64,000 bases of DNA from Bacteroidota bacterium. Its GTDB lineage: Bacteria > Bacteroidota > Bacteroidia > B-17B0 > Aurantibacillaceae. The DNA is taken from NCBI GenBank assembly GCA_020403265.1, contig JADBXZ010000022.1, forward strand, positions 1 through 64,000. The letters run 5' to 3'. The translations under genes and the position numbers were made by a program. The notes below the pieces were generated by a model that worked only from the letters and a program-made list of their open reading frames with translations, did no database searches and was not told the origin of the DNA. Below are positions 24,884 to 34,324 of the stretch, in pieces. Each line of letters opens with the position of its first letter. The stretch's first letter is position 1.

Positions 24884-26464
24884 TTAAAATTCGCTCTTAA
24901 GATGAAATTCAATTTCAGGAAATTTTTCTTGAGCCATCTGTAACAGCCATGCACTTTCTGCTAAAAAAACCGGTCTTCCTTCTTTGTCCAAAGCAATATG
25001 AGCGTTTCTGTCTTGCATAAAATTTTCTAGTTTCTTTTTATCTGAACAGCTAATCCATAAAGCTTTGTAGAGATTAATTTGATCAAACGTGGCACTTGCA
25101 TTATACTCCGCCTTTAGGCGATGCTGAATCACTTCAAATTGCAGCGCACCAACAGTTCCAATAATTTTTCTACCATCTACTTTCCTAGTGAATAATTGAG
25201 CAACTCCCTCGTCAGTTAACTGCTCCAAACCCTTTTGTAATTGTTTAGTTTTCATTGGATCAGTATTATTTACGTACCTGAAAAGCTCCGGAGAAAAACT
25301 TGGAATCCCTTTAAATTGAAAGTTAGCACCTTCTGTTAAGGTGTCGCCAATTTTAAAATTACCTGCATCATATAAACCAACCACATCCCCGGGGAATGCT
25401 TCGTCAATTATAGATTTTTGCTGAGCCATAAAAGCTGTGGGATTACTAAAACGCAGTTCTTTTTTTTCTCTTACATGATGGTAGTATTTATTTCTTTCAA
25501 AAGTACCACTACAAATTCTTAAAAAAGCAATTCTATCGCGGTGTTTCGGATCAAGGTTGGCGTGGATTTTAAAAACAAAACCACTAAACTTTTTATCTGT
25601 GGGTTCAATAATTCCAGCATCTGTCTCTCGGCTCTTAGGACCTGGTGCAATTTCAACAAAACAGTCCAATAATTCATTAATGCCAAAGTTGTTAACTGCA
25701 CTACCAAAGAAAACCGGACTAATTTTACCTTCGAGGTATTTTTGAGTATCTAATTGGTCATAAACACCATCAATCAAATCCACATCACCTCTTAATTGAA
25801 AAGCAAAATCTTCAGTTATAAGTTTATCAATCTCGCTGTCATTAATATCAGTAAATTTGATTCGCTCTTCAACTGTTGTTTTGCTGTCTCCTTGAAAGAG
25901 GTTTAGCGATTTATCAACTAAATCATAAACTCCTTTAAATGATTTACCAATTCCTATTGGCCAGGTTAAAGGTCTTACTTTGATTTTTAATTCTTTTTCA
26001 ATTTCGTCAAGCAAATCAAATGGATTTTGTCCTTCACGGTCTAGTTTGTTAATAAAAACAATTACAGGCGTATTACGCATCCTGCATACTTCCAAAAGTT
26101 TTCTTGTTTGTGGTTCTACTCCTTTTACACAATCAATAACCATGATTACACTATCAACCGCACTTAATGTTCTATATGTGTCTTCAGCAAAATCTTCGTG
26201 TCCTGGTGTATCAAGAATATTTACTTTATAGTTTTTATAGTCAAAGGCCATTACGGATGTACTTACGGAAATCCCCCTTTGTTTTTCTATTTCCATAAAG
26301 TCAGAAGTTGTGGCTTTTTTTATTTTATTTGACTTAACGGCGCCAGCGGTTTGTATAGCTCCTCCAAATAGTAATAGTTTTTCCGTTAAAGTTGTTTTTC
26401 CAGCATCGGGGTGTGCTATAATTGCAAATGTCCTGCGTCTCTTTATTTCTTCGTCGAATGTCAT
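24884..26464 (-). CDS. prfC: peptide chain release factor 3
   Basis: RF3 is the GTPase that recycles RF1/RF2 from terminated ribosomes. The 526-residue product has the GTP-binding motifs [12 protein letters not shown] (17-28), [14 protein letters not shown] (about 80) and NKLDREG (about 138), plus the RF3-specific [14 protein letters not shown] switch region and the C-terminal [17 protein letters not shown]. Full length. Start is ATG 26464. The gene appears monocistronic. Confidence 0.96.
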   Translation of the reverse strand: MTFDEEIKRRRTFAIIAHPDAGKTTLTEKLLLFGGAIQTAGAVKSNKIKKATTSDFMEIEKQRGISVSTSVMAFDYKNYKVNILDTPGHEDFAEDTYRTLSAVDSVIMVIDCVKGVEPQTRKLLEVCRMRNTPVIVFINKLDREGQNPFDLLDEIEKELKIKVRPLTWPIGIGKSFKGVYDLVDKSLNLFQGDSKTTVEERIKFTDINDSEIDKLITEDFAFQLRGDVDLIDGVYDQLDTQKYLEGKISPVFFGSAVNNFGINELLDCFVEIAPGPKSRETDAGIIEPTDKKFSGFVFKIHANLDPKHRDRIAFLRICSGTFERNKYYHHVREKKELRFSNPTAFMAQQKSIIDEAFPGDVVGLYDAGNFKIGDTLTEGANFQFKGIPSFSPELFRYVNNTDPMKTKQLQKGLEQLTDEGVAQLFTRKVDGRKIIGTVGALQFEVIQHRLKAEYNASATFDQINLYKALWISCSDKKKLENFMQDRNAHIALDKEGRPVFLAESAWLLQMAQEKFPEIEFHLKSEF

Positions 26465-26475
26465 TTAAAAGTTTG

Positions 26476-26502
26476 CAAATATATTGAAAGTTGTTTAGCA
26501 AA
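26476..26502 (-). promoter_or_regulatory. candidate prfC promoter
   Basis: Read on the minus strand, TTTG (26502-26499) is followed by TATATTTG (26483-26476) with a spacing of 15 bases, shorter than the 19 seen for the PolX-like gene. The -7 box is a full match and lies 11 bases from the start codon. Confidence 0.45.
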
Positions 26503-26576
26503 CTCAATCAATTTGATGTAAAAACCGCCTATTTAATTAAATAGAATGAATTGGATAAAAAGTACCTTTTGACATA

Positions 26577-26584
26577 TAATTTTG
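26577..26584 (+). promoter_or_regulatory. candidate -7 element for the PD40 gene
   Basis: TAATTTTG matches TAnnTTTG. A TTG lies 23 bases upstream (26551-26553). A second match, TATATTTG at 26627-26634, lies only ten bases before the ATG; which is used cannot be decided. Confidence 0.4.
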
Positions 26585-26644
26585 CTAAATTATCTGCTAT
26601 TTTTCATGAAATATCTAAATTAATAATATATTTGTTGTTTATTC

Positions 26645-29257
26645 ATGAAACACTCAACCATGAGAAATTTATTAATTATTGCACTTGTAGTTATCTCAAT
26701 TGCAGTGAACGCGCAAGTTAAATCAGGCGGAACGTATAAGGAGTATTTCCAAGAAGGTTCTTATTTACTATTGGAAGATAATTATTTAATGGCTAAGGAT
26801 AATTTTGAAGCAGCCTACCAGCTTGACTCGAGTAGTTCAAATATCAATTATTTGTTGGGTATCTGCTACCTAAAATCTTTAAACGAAAAATACAAAGCCG
26901 AGTATCATTTAAGTGCAGCTATCAAAAATATATCTAAAAATTATAAAAATGATCAACATACCGAAAAAGCTGCCCCGCCTTTAGCTCATTATTATTACGG
27001 TGAAGCTTTGAATATTAACTATAAATTTGATGAGGCTATCATCCAATATAACGAATTTAAAAAATACGCTGGTGCTGATAAATTTTATGGCAAAAAAATT
27101 GCTCGTGCTATAGCAACTTCTGAGTTTGCTAAAACTCAATATGCCGCTCCTTTAAATGTTCAAATCACTAATCTAGGTGATAGTATCAATAGTCAATACC
27201 CTGATTTTAGTCCGGTAATGAGTGCAGATGAACATATGTTGATTTATACTACAAGGAGACCTGGTACAACCGGCGGAATGAAAGATATTTTTGGTTATTA
27301 TCATGAAGATGTTGTGGTAAGTTACAAGGATTTTAATGGTATTTGGAGCAGTCCTAAATCTTTATCTGAAAATATTAATTCAGGTAATATGGAAGCTTCT
27401 GTTAACATAACAGCAGATGGACAAACCTTGATTATTTATAAAGATGATGGTACAGGTACCGGAGGTAATATTTATTATAGTACCTATGATGGTAAGGATT
27501 GGAGCTCCTTAAAGGAATTTGGCTCAGATGTAAATACTAAATATTGGGAAAGTCACGCATGCTTAAATAAGGATCAAAGTGTACTTTATTTTTCGAGTAA
27601 CCGCCCTGGAGGTTATGGTGGTAAGGATATTTACCGTTGTATAAAATTGCCAAATGGAAAATGGAGCAAGGCTTATAATATGGGGCCTGTGATTAATACA
27701 GAAGCAGACGAGGACGGAGCATTTATTCATCCGGATGGTGTAACTTTCTTTTTCGCATCGAATGGGCACAAAACAATGGGTGGTTATGACATTATGTTTA
27801 CGACTATCAGTGAGGAAAATACATTCGGTGAGATTACCAATATAGGTTACCCAATTAACACAACTGATGATGATGTGTTCTATATCTCCTCTGTAGATGG
27901 TAAACGCGGGTATTTTTCCTCCGCTAAAGATGGTGGTTACGGAGAAAAAGATATTTACATGGTATCTATTCCTGAAGCAAAAGAAAAACCTTTGGCGCTG
28001 TTTAAAGGTCAAATTATACCTGCTCCGGGAGAAACTTTGCCTGAAGATCTTATTATAGTTGTAAAAGATAAGGAAACAGGAGAAATTGTAGGTACCTACA
28101 AGCCCAGAACTGTTAATGGAGTATTTTCTACAATTTTGCCTCCAGGAAGGGAATATAATTTTAGTTACCAAGCACCACAAGGGGAGGAATTTTACAATGA
28201 AGATGTATATGTAACAAATGATTTAACCTATAACGAAATTAAACGTGAGGTTAATTTGGAACCCGTTAATTTACTTGGAAAAATTGCAGCAAAGAAGAAA
28301 GCTATTGTATTGAACACCATAGTTCTGAATAACTCCAAACAAAAGTCGCCGGTTGCCGATGCCAATATTAGTATTCAGGAAGCTTCAGGATCTCCACAGT
28401 CTCTAAAATCTGATGCAAGTGGAAAGCACGATAATTTTGTTTTAGAAGCTGATAAAAAATATACAGTATTTGCTGAAAAGGATGGCAAGAAATCTGCGCT
28501 AGCAACTATTTCTACTAATGGTATTAAGGGACCAAAAGTATTCAGCCAAGTTCTGTACATCGATGGTAAACCAGCTGCCACCCAACCGGAACAACTTTTA
28601 AATGTGTTAGTTAAAGATAAACGAACAGGGAAAGCCATACCTTATGCCTCAGTTGTTGTTGAAGACAGCGAAGGAAACAAGAATGAATATCAAACTGATG
28701 AAAAAGGGTATGCAAAAGAAATAAATGTGGCCTTAAACACCAAGTACAAATTATCGGCTACAGAAGGCGCAAATGCAAGTGGTGTTTCTAACTTTACCTC
28801 TCCTGGTAAAGCAAGTAAAAAGGCTATTTTAAAAACGCTTTTAATTGGAGTTGAACAGGTGGCAAGTTCAAACAGTGGTGCATTGCCAGAAACTGAATAT
28901 GAGTATTTCTTTAAATACAATAAAAATTTAAATGATGATACTGAAGAACAATGGAATAAGTTCATTGACAAGATAATTGAGATTGCTTCTAAAAAGCGTA
29001 GTGTATCTGTTCGTATCAAGGCCAGTGCGTCTTATGTTCCAACTCGTACATTTAAAAATAATAGACAATTAGCTAGTACTCGTGCAAAAAATTTACAACA
29101 AAAAATTAAGGATGCTGTATTGGCAAAAGGTGGTGATGTGAGGAAATTACGATTCTCACGCTCCTCAAAAGTGAGCGGACCTCGCTACAAAGGTGATCAT
29201 GACATTGGCAGAAGCAAATATGAACCATTTCAGTTTGTAAAAGCAAAAGTTAAATAA
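26645..29257 (+). CDS. PD40/TPR outer-membrane-associated protein with OmpA-like tail
   Basis: The 870-residue protein has a signal peptide (cut after VNAQ; an internal ATG at 26660 would give the same peptide), TPR-like helices (about 30-160), a WD40-like PD40 propeller (about 170-450, for example MLIYTTRRPG, LYFSSNRPGGYGGKDIYR, YFSSAKDGGYGEKDIYMV), carboxypeptidase-regulatory-like folds (about 465-700) and a C-terminal OmpA-like region (about 760-870) with NNRQLASTRAKNLQQKI. The layout resembles PorE and similar type IX or envelope proteins. The usual peptidoglycan-contact GHTD is replaced by IKASASYVP. Its end lies 20 bases before the his leader peptide. Confidence 0.82.
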   Translation: MKHSTMRNLLIIALVVISIAVNAQVKSGGTYKEYFQEGSYLLLEDNYLMAKDNFEAAYQLDSSSSNINYLLGICYLKSLNEKYKAEYHLSAAIKNISKNYKNDQHTEKAAPPLAHYYYGEALNINYKFDEAIIQYNEFKKYAGADKFYGKKIARAIATSEFAKTQYAAPLNVQITNLGDSINSQYPDFSPVMSADEHMLIYTTRRPGTTGGMKDIFGYYHEDVVVSYKDFNGIWSSPKSLSENINSGNMEASVNITADGQTLIIYKDDGTGTGGNIYYSTYDGKDWSSLKEFGSDVNTKYWESHACLNKDQSVLYFSSNRPGGYGGKDIYRCIKLPNGKWSKAYNMGPVINTEADEDGAFIHPDGVTFFFASNGHKTMGGYDIMFTTISEENTFGEITNIGYPINTTDDDVFYISSVDGKRGYFSSAKDGGYGEKDIYMVSIPEAKEKPLALFKGQIIPAPGETLPEDLIIVVKDKETGEIVGTYKPRTVNGVFSTILPPGREYNFSYQAPQGEEFYNEDVYVTNDLTYNEIKREVNLEPVNLLGKIAAKKKAIVLNTIVLNNSKQKSPVADANISIQEASGSPQSLKSDASGKHDNFVLEADKKYTVFAEKDGKKSALATISTNGIKGPKVFSQVLYIDGKPAATQPEQLLNVLVKDKRTGKAIPYASVVVEDSEGNKNEYQTDEKGYAKEINVALNTKYKLSATEGANASGVSNFTSPGKASKKAILKTLLIGVEQVASSNSGALPETEYEYFFKYNKNLNDDTEEQWNKFIDKIIEIASKKRSVSVRIKASASYVPTRTFKNNRQLASTRAKNLQQKIKDAVLAKGGDVRKLRFSRSSKVSGPRYKGDHDIGRSKYEPFQFVKAKVK

Positions 29258-29265
29258 TAATAACC

Positions 29266-29273
29266 TATATTTG
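29266..29273 (+). promoter_or_regulatory. his operon -7 element
   Basis: TATATTTG matches TAnnTTTG exactly and lies nine bases after the PD40 stop codon. Transcription would begin close to the leader peptide ATG at 29278. No TTTG is found at 19 bases upstream, so read-through from the PD40 gene may also contribute. Confidence 0.5.
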
Positions 29274-29277
29274 TAAA

Positions 29278-29346
29278 ATGAATTTTTATAAAAAACATAG
29301 CCATCATCATTGCCAAGCCCAACTCGTAAGCTTTGTTTATAATTAA
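29278..29346 (+). CDS. hisL: his operon leader peptide, 22 residues
   Basis: An ATG frame encodes MNFYKKHSHHHCQAQLVSFV followed by Tyr-Asn and TAA. Histidine occupies positions 7, 9, 10 and 11 (29296-29310), four of five consecutive codons. It sits directly ahead of a terminator (29370-29394) and the hisG gene. This is the classical layout of a histidine attenuator: a ribosome starved for His-tRNA stalls on these codons and changes the folding of the RNA behind it. The symbol hisL follows usage for enterobacterial leaders and implies function, not homology. Confidence 0.82.
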   Translation: MNFYKKHSHHHCQAQLVSFVYN

Positions 29347-29394
29347 CAATTATCTAAATTATATTATATGGGCTTACATTTGTAAGCCCTTTTT
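29314..29394 (+). promoter_or_regulatory. his operon attenuator (terminator/antiterminator)
   Basis: Terminator: GGGCTTAC (29370-29377) pairs with GTAAGCCC (29382-29389) around ATTT, then five T. Antiterminator: GTAAGCTT (29326-29333) can pair with the same GGGCTTAC arm (six Watson-Crick and two G-U pairs). AAGCCC (29315-29320) can also pair with GGGCTT. Early hairpin: CAAGC (29314-29318) can pair with GC-TTTG (29330-29335) with one bulge, hiding the antiterminator. A ribosome stalled at 29296-29310 would cover 29314-29318 and free GTAAGC, allowing hisG transcription. Confidence 0.78.
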
Positions 29395-29407
29395 GTTTGA
29401 AATCAGT

Positions 29408-30268
29408 ATGGAAAATAAATTAAAAATTGCAATTCAAAAATCAGGTAGATTAAGTGAAGATTCATTGGATCTTCTTAAATCATGCGGTATTAAAATTAAC
29501 ACAGGTTTAAATAAATTAAAAACCACGGCAGAAAACTTTCCGCTCGAAATATTTTTTTTACGCGATGACGATATTCCGAAATATGTGGCAGACGGTGTTG
29601 CTGATATAGGCATAGTAGGTGAAAATGTGTTACTTGAAAACAGTAATCAAGTAAAGTTAATCAAGAAAACTGGATTTGGTAAATGTCGCTTATCTATTGC
29701 AATCCCAAGAGACAAGACTTATAAAACGAATAAATCGTTAAATGGATTAAAAATTGCCACAACTTACCCAATAATTTTAAAAAAATACCTAAAAGCAAAT
29801 AGAATTAAAGCTGATATTCACGAAATAAGCGGCAGCGTAGAAATAGCACCTAGTATTGGCTTAGCTGACGCAATTTGTGACTTGGTTAGTAGCGGAAGTA
29901 CTTTACTTAGTAATGGATTAAAAGAAGTGGAGGTTGTTTTGAAATCGGAGGCAGTTATTATTCAAAACAAAAGCTTGTCTAAAGAAAAAGAGCAACTTAT
30001 AGAACAACTAATTTTCAGGATTGATTCACTTCAAGGAGCTAAGAATAATAAGTACATTCTTTTAAATGCACCAAATAATAAATTAAAATCCATTTGCAAC
30101 TTATTACCTGGGATGAAAAGTCCAACCATTCTTCCTTTAGCAAAGGAAGGTTGGAGTTCTATTCATTCAGTTATTAAAGAAGATGATTTCTGGGAGATTA
30201 TCATGAAGTTAAAGAATGCAGGAGCTCAGGGTATTTTAGTTGTACCAATTGAAAAAATGATAATTTAA
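29408..30268 (+). CDS. hisG: ATP phosphoribosyltransferase, long form
   Basis: HisG joins ATP and PRPP in the first step of histidine synthesis and is usually feedback-inhibited by histidine. The 286-residue protein has KIAIQKSGRLSEDSLDLL at the start, LRDDDIPKYVADGVADIGIVG, EISGSVEIAPSIGLADAICDLVSSGSTL (PRPP loop) and a C-terminal ACT-like regulatory domain (about 215-286). The long form does not need HisZ. The ATG at 29408 follows the attenuator; the frame upstream to 29333 runs through the terminator and is not used. hisD starts directly after the stop codon. Confidence 0.95.
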   Translation: MENKLKIAIQKSGRLSEDSLDLLKSCGIKINTGLNKLKTTAENFPLEIFFLRDDDIPKYVADGVADIGIVGENVLLENSNQVKLIKKTGFGKCRLSIAIPRDKTYKTNKSLNGLKIATTYPIILKKYLKANRIKADIHEISGSVEIAPSIGLADAICDLVSSGSTLLSNGLKEVEVVLKSEAVIIQNKSLSKEKEQLIEQLIFRIDSLQGAKNNKYILLNAPNNKLKSICNLLPGMKSPTILPLAKEGWSSIHSVIKEDDFWEIIMKLKNAGAQGILVVPIEKMII

Positions 30269-31567
30269 ATGGAAACTATATATAATGCAGAATTAACAGA
30301 TTGGAATGAACTTGCCAAACGACCTACTCTAGATTTTTCTGAGTTGGAATTAAAAGTTCAAGAAATTATTTCAAAGGTTGTTAAAGGTGGAGATAAGGCG
30401 CTAATTGAACTTACGTATAAATTTGATGACGTTAATTTGGTTAGCTTGAAAGTTAGTGCTCAAGAATTTGAGAATGCAAAGCTTAAAGTTGACGAAGAAC
30501 TGAAACAAGCAATACATTTGGCAAAAAAGAACATTGAGCTTTTTCACGAAAAACAATTTTTAACTGAGTCAAAAGTAGAAACAGCTAAAGGTGTTACCTG
30601 CTGGAGAAAGTCTTTGCCAATTCAAAACGTTGGTTTTTATATACCTGGTGGCAGCGCACCTCTCTTTTCTACATTGTTAATGCTCGGTGTTCCTGCTTTA
30701 ATTGCCGGCTGCAAGTCAATAACAGTTTGCACACCTGCAGATAAAGAAGGAAATATCCATCCTGCAATATTGTTTGCTGCTGACTTATTAGGAATAAAAA
30801 ACATTTATAAAATTGGTGGGGCACAGGCTATTGCTGCTATGGCTTTTGGCACTGAGTCTATTCCTAAAGCAGATAAATTATTTGGCCCAGGTAACCAATA
30901 CGTAACCTGCGCCAAGCAGCTATTGGCAAATAAACAAGTTGCAATTGATATGCCTGCGGGTCCAAGTGAGTTAGCTGTTATTGCTGATGAATCCTGTATT
31001 CCTTCTTATGTTGCTGCTGATTTGTTATCACAGGCAGAGCATGGCACAGACTCACAAGTTGTTCTTATTTCTAATTGTAAGGATGTAATCCAAAACGTTA
31101 AAAAGGAATTAGATGGGCAATTGAATTTATTACCAAGAAAACAAATTGCAGAACGAGCATTAACGAATAGCAAATTGATTCTAGTTCAAAATTTACAACA
31201 AGCAATTGATTTTAGCAATTTTTATGCCCCGGAGCATTTAATAATTGCTGCAGAAAATGCAGAAGCACTTGCAGAACAAGTACTTAATGCCGGTTCTGTT
31301 TTCATTGGGAACTTCAGTTGTGAAAGTGCAGGAGATTATGCTTCCGGTACTAATCACACATTGCCGACCAATGGTTTTGCTAAAGCGTATAGCGGCGTTT
31401 CAGTAGATAGCTTTGTAAAAAAGATAACCTTCCAAAATGTAAGTCCTTCCGGATTGTTATCTATTGGCAATGCCATAGAAATAATGGCGCAAGCAGAAGG
31501 TTTAGATGCGCATAAGAACGCAGTAACTATTCGTTTAAAGGATATATTGAAAAAAAATGGAAATTGA
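30269..31567 (+). CDS. hisD: histidinol dehydrogenase
   Basis: HisD oxidises histidinol to histidine in two NAD-dependent steps with a zinc ion. The 432-residue protein contains GFYIPGGSAPLFSTLLMLG, KIGGAQAIAAMAFGTESIPK, FGPGNQYVT, DMPAGPSELAVIAD, LSQAEHGTDSQVVLI, and the zinc and catalytic ligands in FYAPEHLII and CESAGDYASGTNHTLPT. It begins immediately after the hisG stop codon and overlaps hisC by 11 bases. Confidence 0.96.
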   Translation: METIYNAELTDWNELAKRPTLDFSELELKVQEIISKVVKGGDKALIELTYKFDDVNLVSLKVSAQEFENAKLKVDEELKQAIHLAKKNIELFHEKQFLTESKVETAKGVTCWRKSLPIQNVGFYIPGGSAPLFSTLLMLGVPALIAGCKSITVCTPADKEGNIHPAILFAADLLGIKNIYKIGGAQAIAAMAFGTESIPKADKLFGPGNQYVTCAKQLLANKQVAIDMPAGPSELAVIADESCIPSYVAADLLSQAEHGTDSQVVLISNCKDVIQNVKKELDGQLNLLPRKQIAERALTNSKLILVQNLQQAIDFSNFYAPEHLIIAAENAEALAEQVLNAGSVFIGNFSCESAGDYASGTNHTLPTNGFAKAYSGVSVDSFVKKITFQNVSPSGLLSIGNAIEIMAQAEGLDAHKNAVTIRLKDILKKNGN

Positions 31568-32609
31568 GAAATTGGTTAGACCAAACATAGCAGAATTTAG
31601 CGCTTATACAGTAAAACGGGATGATTATTTAGAAGACGAGCAATTTGTTTTTTTAGATAATTGTGAAAATAATTTGGGCTCTCCTATTGGTTTAGGCTAT
31701 GAGCGGTATCCAACATCTAATCATATAGCTATCCGACAAAAGATTGCAGGCTTAGAAAAATTAAATCCAAAAAATATAGTTCTTGGTAATGGAAGTGACG
31801 AGTTAATTGATTTGATAATTCGTTGTTTTTGTGAGCCAGGCGTAGATGAGATACTCATTAACGAGCCTACTTTTGGGATGTTTAGAGTTTATGCGAAGCT
31901 GAATAATGTAAAAGTAAATTCTGCTGCTTTAGTAAAAGAGACTTTTGAGTATAATATTGAAGGCATGATTAGTAAACTTACACCGAGTACTAAATGTGTT
32001 TTTATTTGTTCGCCAAATAATCCAACGGGTACAATTATACAAGAATCTGCATTAATAAAATTATTAGATACTTTTAAAGGTATAGTTATATTAGACGAGG
32101 CATATGTTGATTTTTCATCAACCGGATCCATGACACGTTTGATTAATAATTACAAACACCTTATTGTATTAAAAACATTTTCTAAAGCATGGGGACTTGC
32201 TAAATTACGTTGTGGATACGCGATTGCATCAGAAACAATTATTAGTTATTTATTTAAAATTAAACCGCCTTTTAATGTTAACGGCTTGGCACAGGACTTA
32301 TTGATTAAAGCGTTAACAGATGTTAAGCTAAAAGATAAATATGTTGGCATCATTTTAGAAGAAAAACAACGGATACTGAATGAGCTGAAGAAATATTCAT
32401 TTGTGGTTTCTGTTTTGAGTGGTCATTCTAATTTTTTGTTCATAAAAGTAAAGGATGCAGATAAACTCTGTTCCTATCTCCTACATACTAAAATATTAAT
32501 AAGTAACAGAGGTAGCTTATTAAATTGTACTAATTATGTTCGAATAAGCATTGGAAACATTGAAGAGAATAATAGATTAATTGACGCGCTAAATAATTTT
32601 AAATCATGA
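31557..32609 (+). CDS. hisC: histidinol-phosphate aminotransferase
   Basis: HisC transaminates imidazole acetol phosphate to histidinol phosphate with PLP. The 350-residue protein shows DNCENNLGSP, LGNGSDELIDLIIR, CSPNNPTGTI, ILDEAYVDFS, the lysine motif KTFSKAWGLAKLRCGY and the C-terminal NYVRISIGN. Length is normal. It overlaps hisD by 11 bases and hisB by 4 bases, which suggests coupled translation. Confidence 0.95.
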   Translation: MEIEKLVRPNIAEFSAYTVKRDDYLEDEQFVFLDNCENNLGSPIGLGYERYPTSNHIAIRQKIAGLEKLNPKNIVLGNGSDELIDLIIRCFCEPGVDEILINEPTFGMFRVYAKLNNVKVNSAALVKETFEYNIEGMISKLTPSTKCVFICSPNNPTGTIIQESALIKLLDTFKGIVILDEAYVDFSSTGSMTRLINNYKHLIVLKTFSKAWGLAKLRCGYAIASETIISYLFKIKPPFNVNGLAQDLLIKALTDVKLKDKYVGIILEEKQRILNELKKYSFVVSVLSGHSNFLFIKVKDADKLCSYLLHTKILISNRGSLLNCTNYVRISIGNIEENNRLIDALNNFKS

Positions 32610-33706
32610 AGAAGATATTATTTATTGACAGAGATGGGACACTAATTGTGGAGCCAAAAACCGATTTTCAAATAGATAGTTTTGAAAAACTTAAGTTTTT
32701 ACCACATGTTATAACTAATTTGGCTAAAATTGCTGAACAACTCGATTTCGAGTTAGTGATGGTAACAAATCAGGATGGTTTAGGAACGAAATCCTTTCCT
32801 GAAAACACATTTTGGCCGGTGCAAAACTTTTTGGTTGATACACTTAAACTGCATGGCATAGAATTTAAGGCAATACATATTGATAAAAGCTTTGAAAGAG
32901 AGAATAAACCCACCCGTAAACCAGGAATAGCTATGCTCAAAGCTTACTTTTCAAATAAATACGATTTAAGAAATTCTTATGTAATAGGTGACAGATTAAC
33001 CGATATTAAATTGGCAGAAAATTTAGGTTGTAATGGAATTTTAATTTCAAATAAAAAGCAAAAATTAGGTTCACCTCATAAAGTTGTAAAAGATTGGAAT
33101 GCCATTTATCAATTACTTAAGGTTCCTTCTAGAACAGTTTACCACCAACGTCAAACAAAGGAAACTGATATTAAAATATATCTAACTTTAGATGGTGAGG
33201 GGCGTTCTAAAATTGAAACCGGACTTGGTTTTTTTAATCATATGTTGGATCAGATTGCCAAGCATGGATTAATAAATCTTGAAATTCATTGCAATGGAGA
33301 TTTGCATGTTGATGAGCATCATACTGTAGAAGATGTTGCAATTGCTTTAGGTGAAGCTTTTGGTAAAGCACTTGGAGACAAATTAGGGATAGAGCGCTAT
33401 GGTTTTTGTTTGCCGATGGATGATTGTTTAGCACAGGTTGCCATCGATTTTGGTGGACGAAACTGGATAGAATGGCAAGCAGACTTTAAGCGTGAAAAAG
33501 TAGGTGATGTGCCAACAGAATTATTCTTTCATTTTTTTAAATCATTTAGTGATGCCTCTAAATGCAATTTGAATATTAAAGCAGAAGGAATTAATGAACA
33601 TCATAAAATTGAGGCTATTTTTAAGGCGTTTGCTAAGGCAATTAAAATGGCAATTAAACAAGATTTTGAGAAAAGAATTTTACCTTCTACAAAAGGAATG
33701 TTATAG
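32606..33706 (+). CDS. hisB: bifunctional histidinol phosphatase / IGP dehydratase
   Basis: The 366-residue protein fuses a HAD phosphatase (residues 1-165: FIDRDGTLIVEP, VTNQDGLGT, RKPGIAMLK, VIGDRLTDIKLAENLG), which dephosphorylates histidinol phosphate, with imidazoleglycerol-phosphate dehydratase (about 172-366: GLGFFNHMLDQIAKHG, DEHHTVEDVAIALGEAF, KAEGINEHHKIEAIFKAFAK). The second domain carries the paired HHxxE manganese sites. This fused form is found in enterobacteria and many Bacteroidota. Confidence 0.96.
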   Translation: MKKILFIDRDGTLIVEPKTDFQIDSFEKLKFLPHVITNLAKIAEQLDFELVMVTNQDGLGTKSFPENTFWPVQNFLVDTLKLHGIEFKAIHIDKSFERENKPTRKPGIAMLKAYFSNKYDLRNSYVIGDRLTDIKLAENLGCNGILISNKKQKLGSPHKVVKDWNAIYQLLKVPSRTVYHQRQTKETDIKIYLTLDGEGRSKIETGLGFFNHMLDQIAKHGLINLEIHCNGDLHVDEHHTVEDVAIALGEAFGKALGDKLGIERYGFCLPMDDCLAQVAIDFGGRNWIEWQADFKREKVGDVPTELFFHFFKSFSDASKCNLNIKAEGINEHHKIEAIFKAFAKAIKMAIKQDFEKRILPSTKGML

Positions 33707-33709
33707 TAT

Positions 33710-34297
33710 ATGAAAGTTGCGATTATAGATTATAATGCTGGAAATATCAAATCGGTTGAATTTGCTCTTAATCGGATAGGTATCCAGCCCCTGTTAACAA
33801 ATAATTCAGATGAGTTGCTTTCTGCGGATAAGATAATTTTTCCGGGTGTAGGTGAGGCTAGCACCGCTATGAATTTTCTTAAACATTTGAAATTAGATGA
33901 GCAAATTAAAGAGTTGAAACAACCTGTGTTGGGAATTTGTTTGGGAATGCAACTAATGTGTTCATACTCAGAAGAAGGTTCAACAGAGTGTTTAGGTATT
34001 TTTCCGCAAAAAGTTAAACGATTTAATTCAGCAGAATTTAAAGTTCCTCAAATTGGATGGAATCAAATTTTAAATCTGAATAACCCTTTGTTTAGTGGGT
34101 TAACTCCCGAAAGTTATGTTTACTACGTGCATGGATTTTATGCTGAACTAGGCTCAAGTACTATTGCAGAGACTAATTATATTTTGAATTACAGTGCTGC
34201 ATTGAATAAAGGTAATTTTTATGGTGTTCAATTTCATCCTGAAAAATCAGGGAGCATAGGAGAAATTATATTACAGAATTTTATTGAGAGGATTTAA
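33710..34297 (+). CDS. hisH: imidazole glycerol phosphate synthase, glutaminase subunit
   Basis: HisH hydrolyses glutamine and channels ammonia to HisF. The 195-residue class I amidotransferase begins VAIIDYNAGNIKSVEFAL, has the nucleophile Cys in PVLGICLGMQLM (about residue 83) and the His-Glu pair in VQFHPEKSGS (about 178). Start at 33710 is three bases after hisB. Confidence 0.95.
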   Translation: MKVAIIDYNAGNIKSVEFALNRIGIQPLLTNNSDELLSADKIIFPGVGEASTAMNFLKHLKLDEQIKELKQPVLGICLGMQLMCSYSEEGSTECLGIFPQKVKRFNSAEFKVPQIGWNQILNLNNPLFSGLTPESYVYYVHGFYAELGSSTIAETNYILNYSAALNKGNFYGVQFHPEKSGSIGEIILQNFIERI

Positions 34298-34324
34298 ACC
34301 TAAAAAATGAAAACAAATCATAAT

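Noticed and set aside
27563-28180. 205-residue open frame on the minus strand inside the PD40 gene
   Set aside because: It is rich in Cys, Phe, Ile and Tyr without any motif and lies wholly opposite a clearly coding propeller region; it is a shadow frame.
29333-29407. Longer hisG starting at TTG 29333
   Set aside because: The extension reads through the terminator hairpin and overlaps the leader peptide; HisG family proteins start at the MENKLKIAIQKSGR position.
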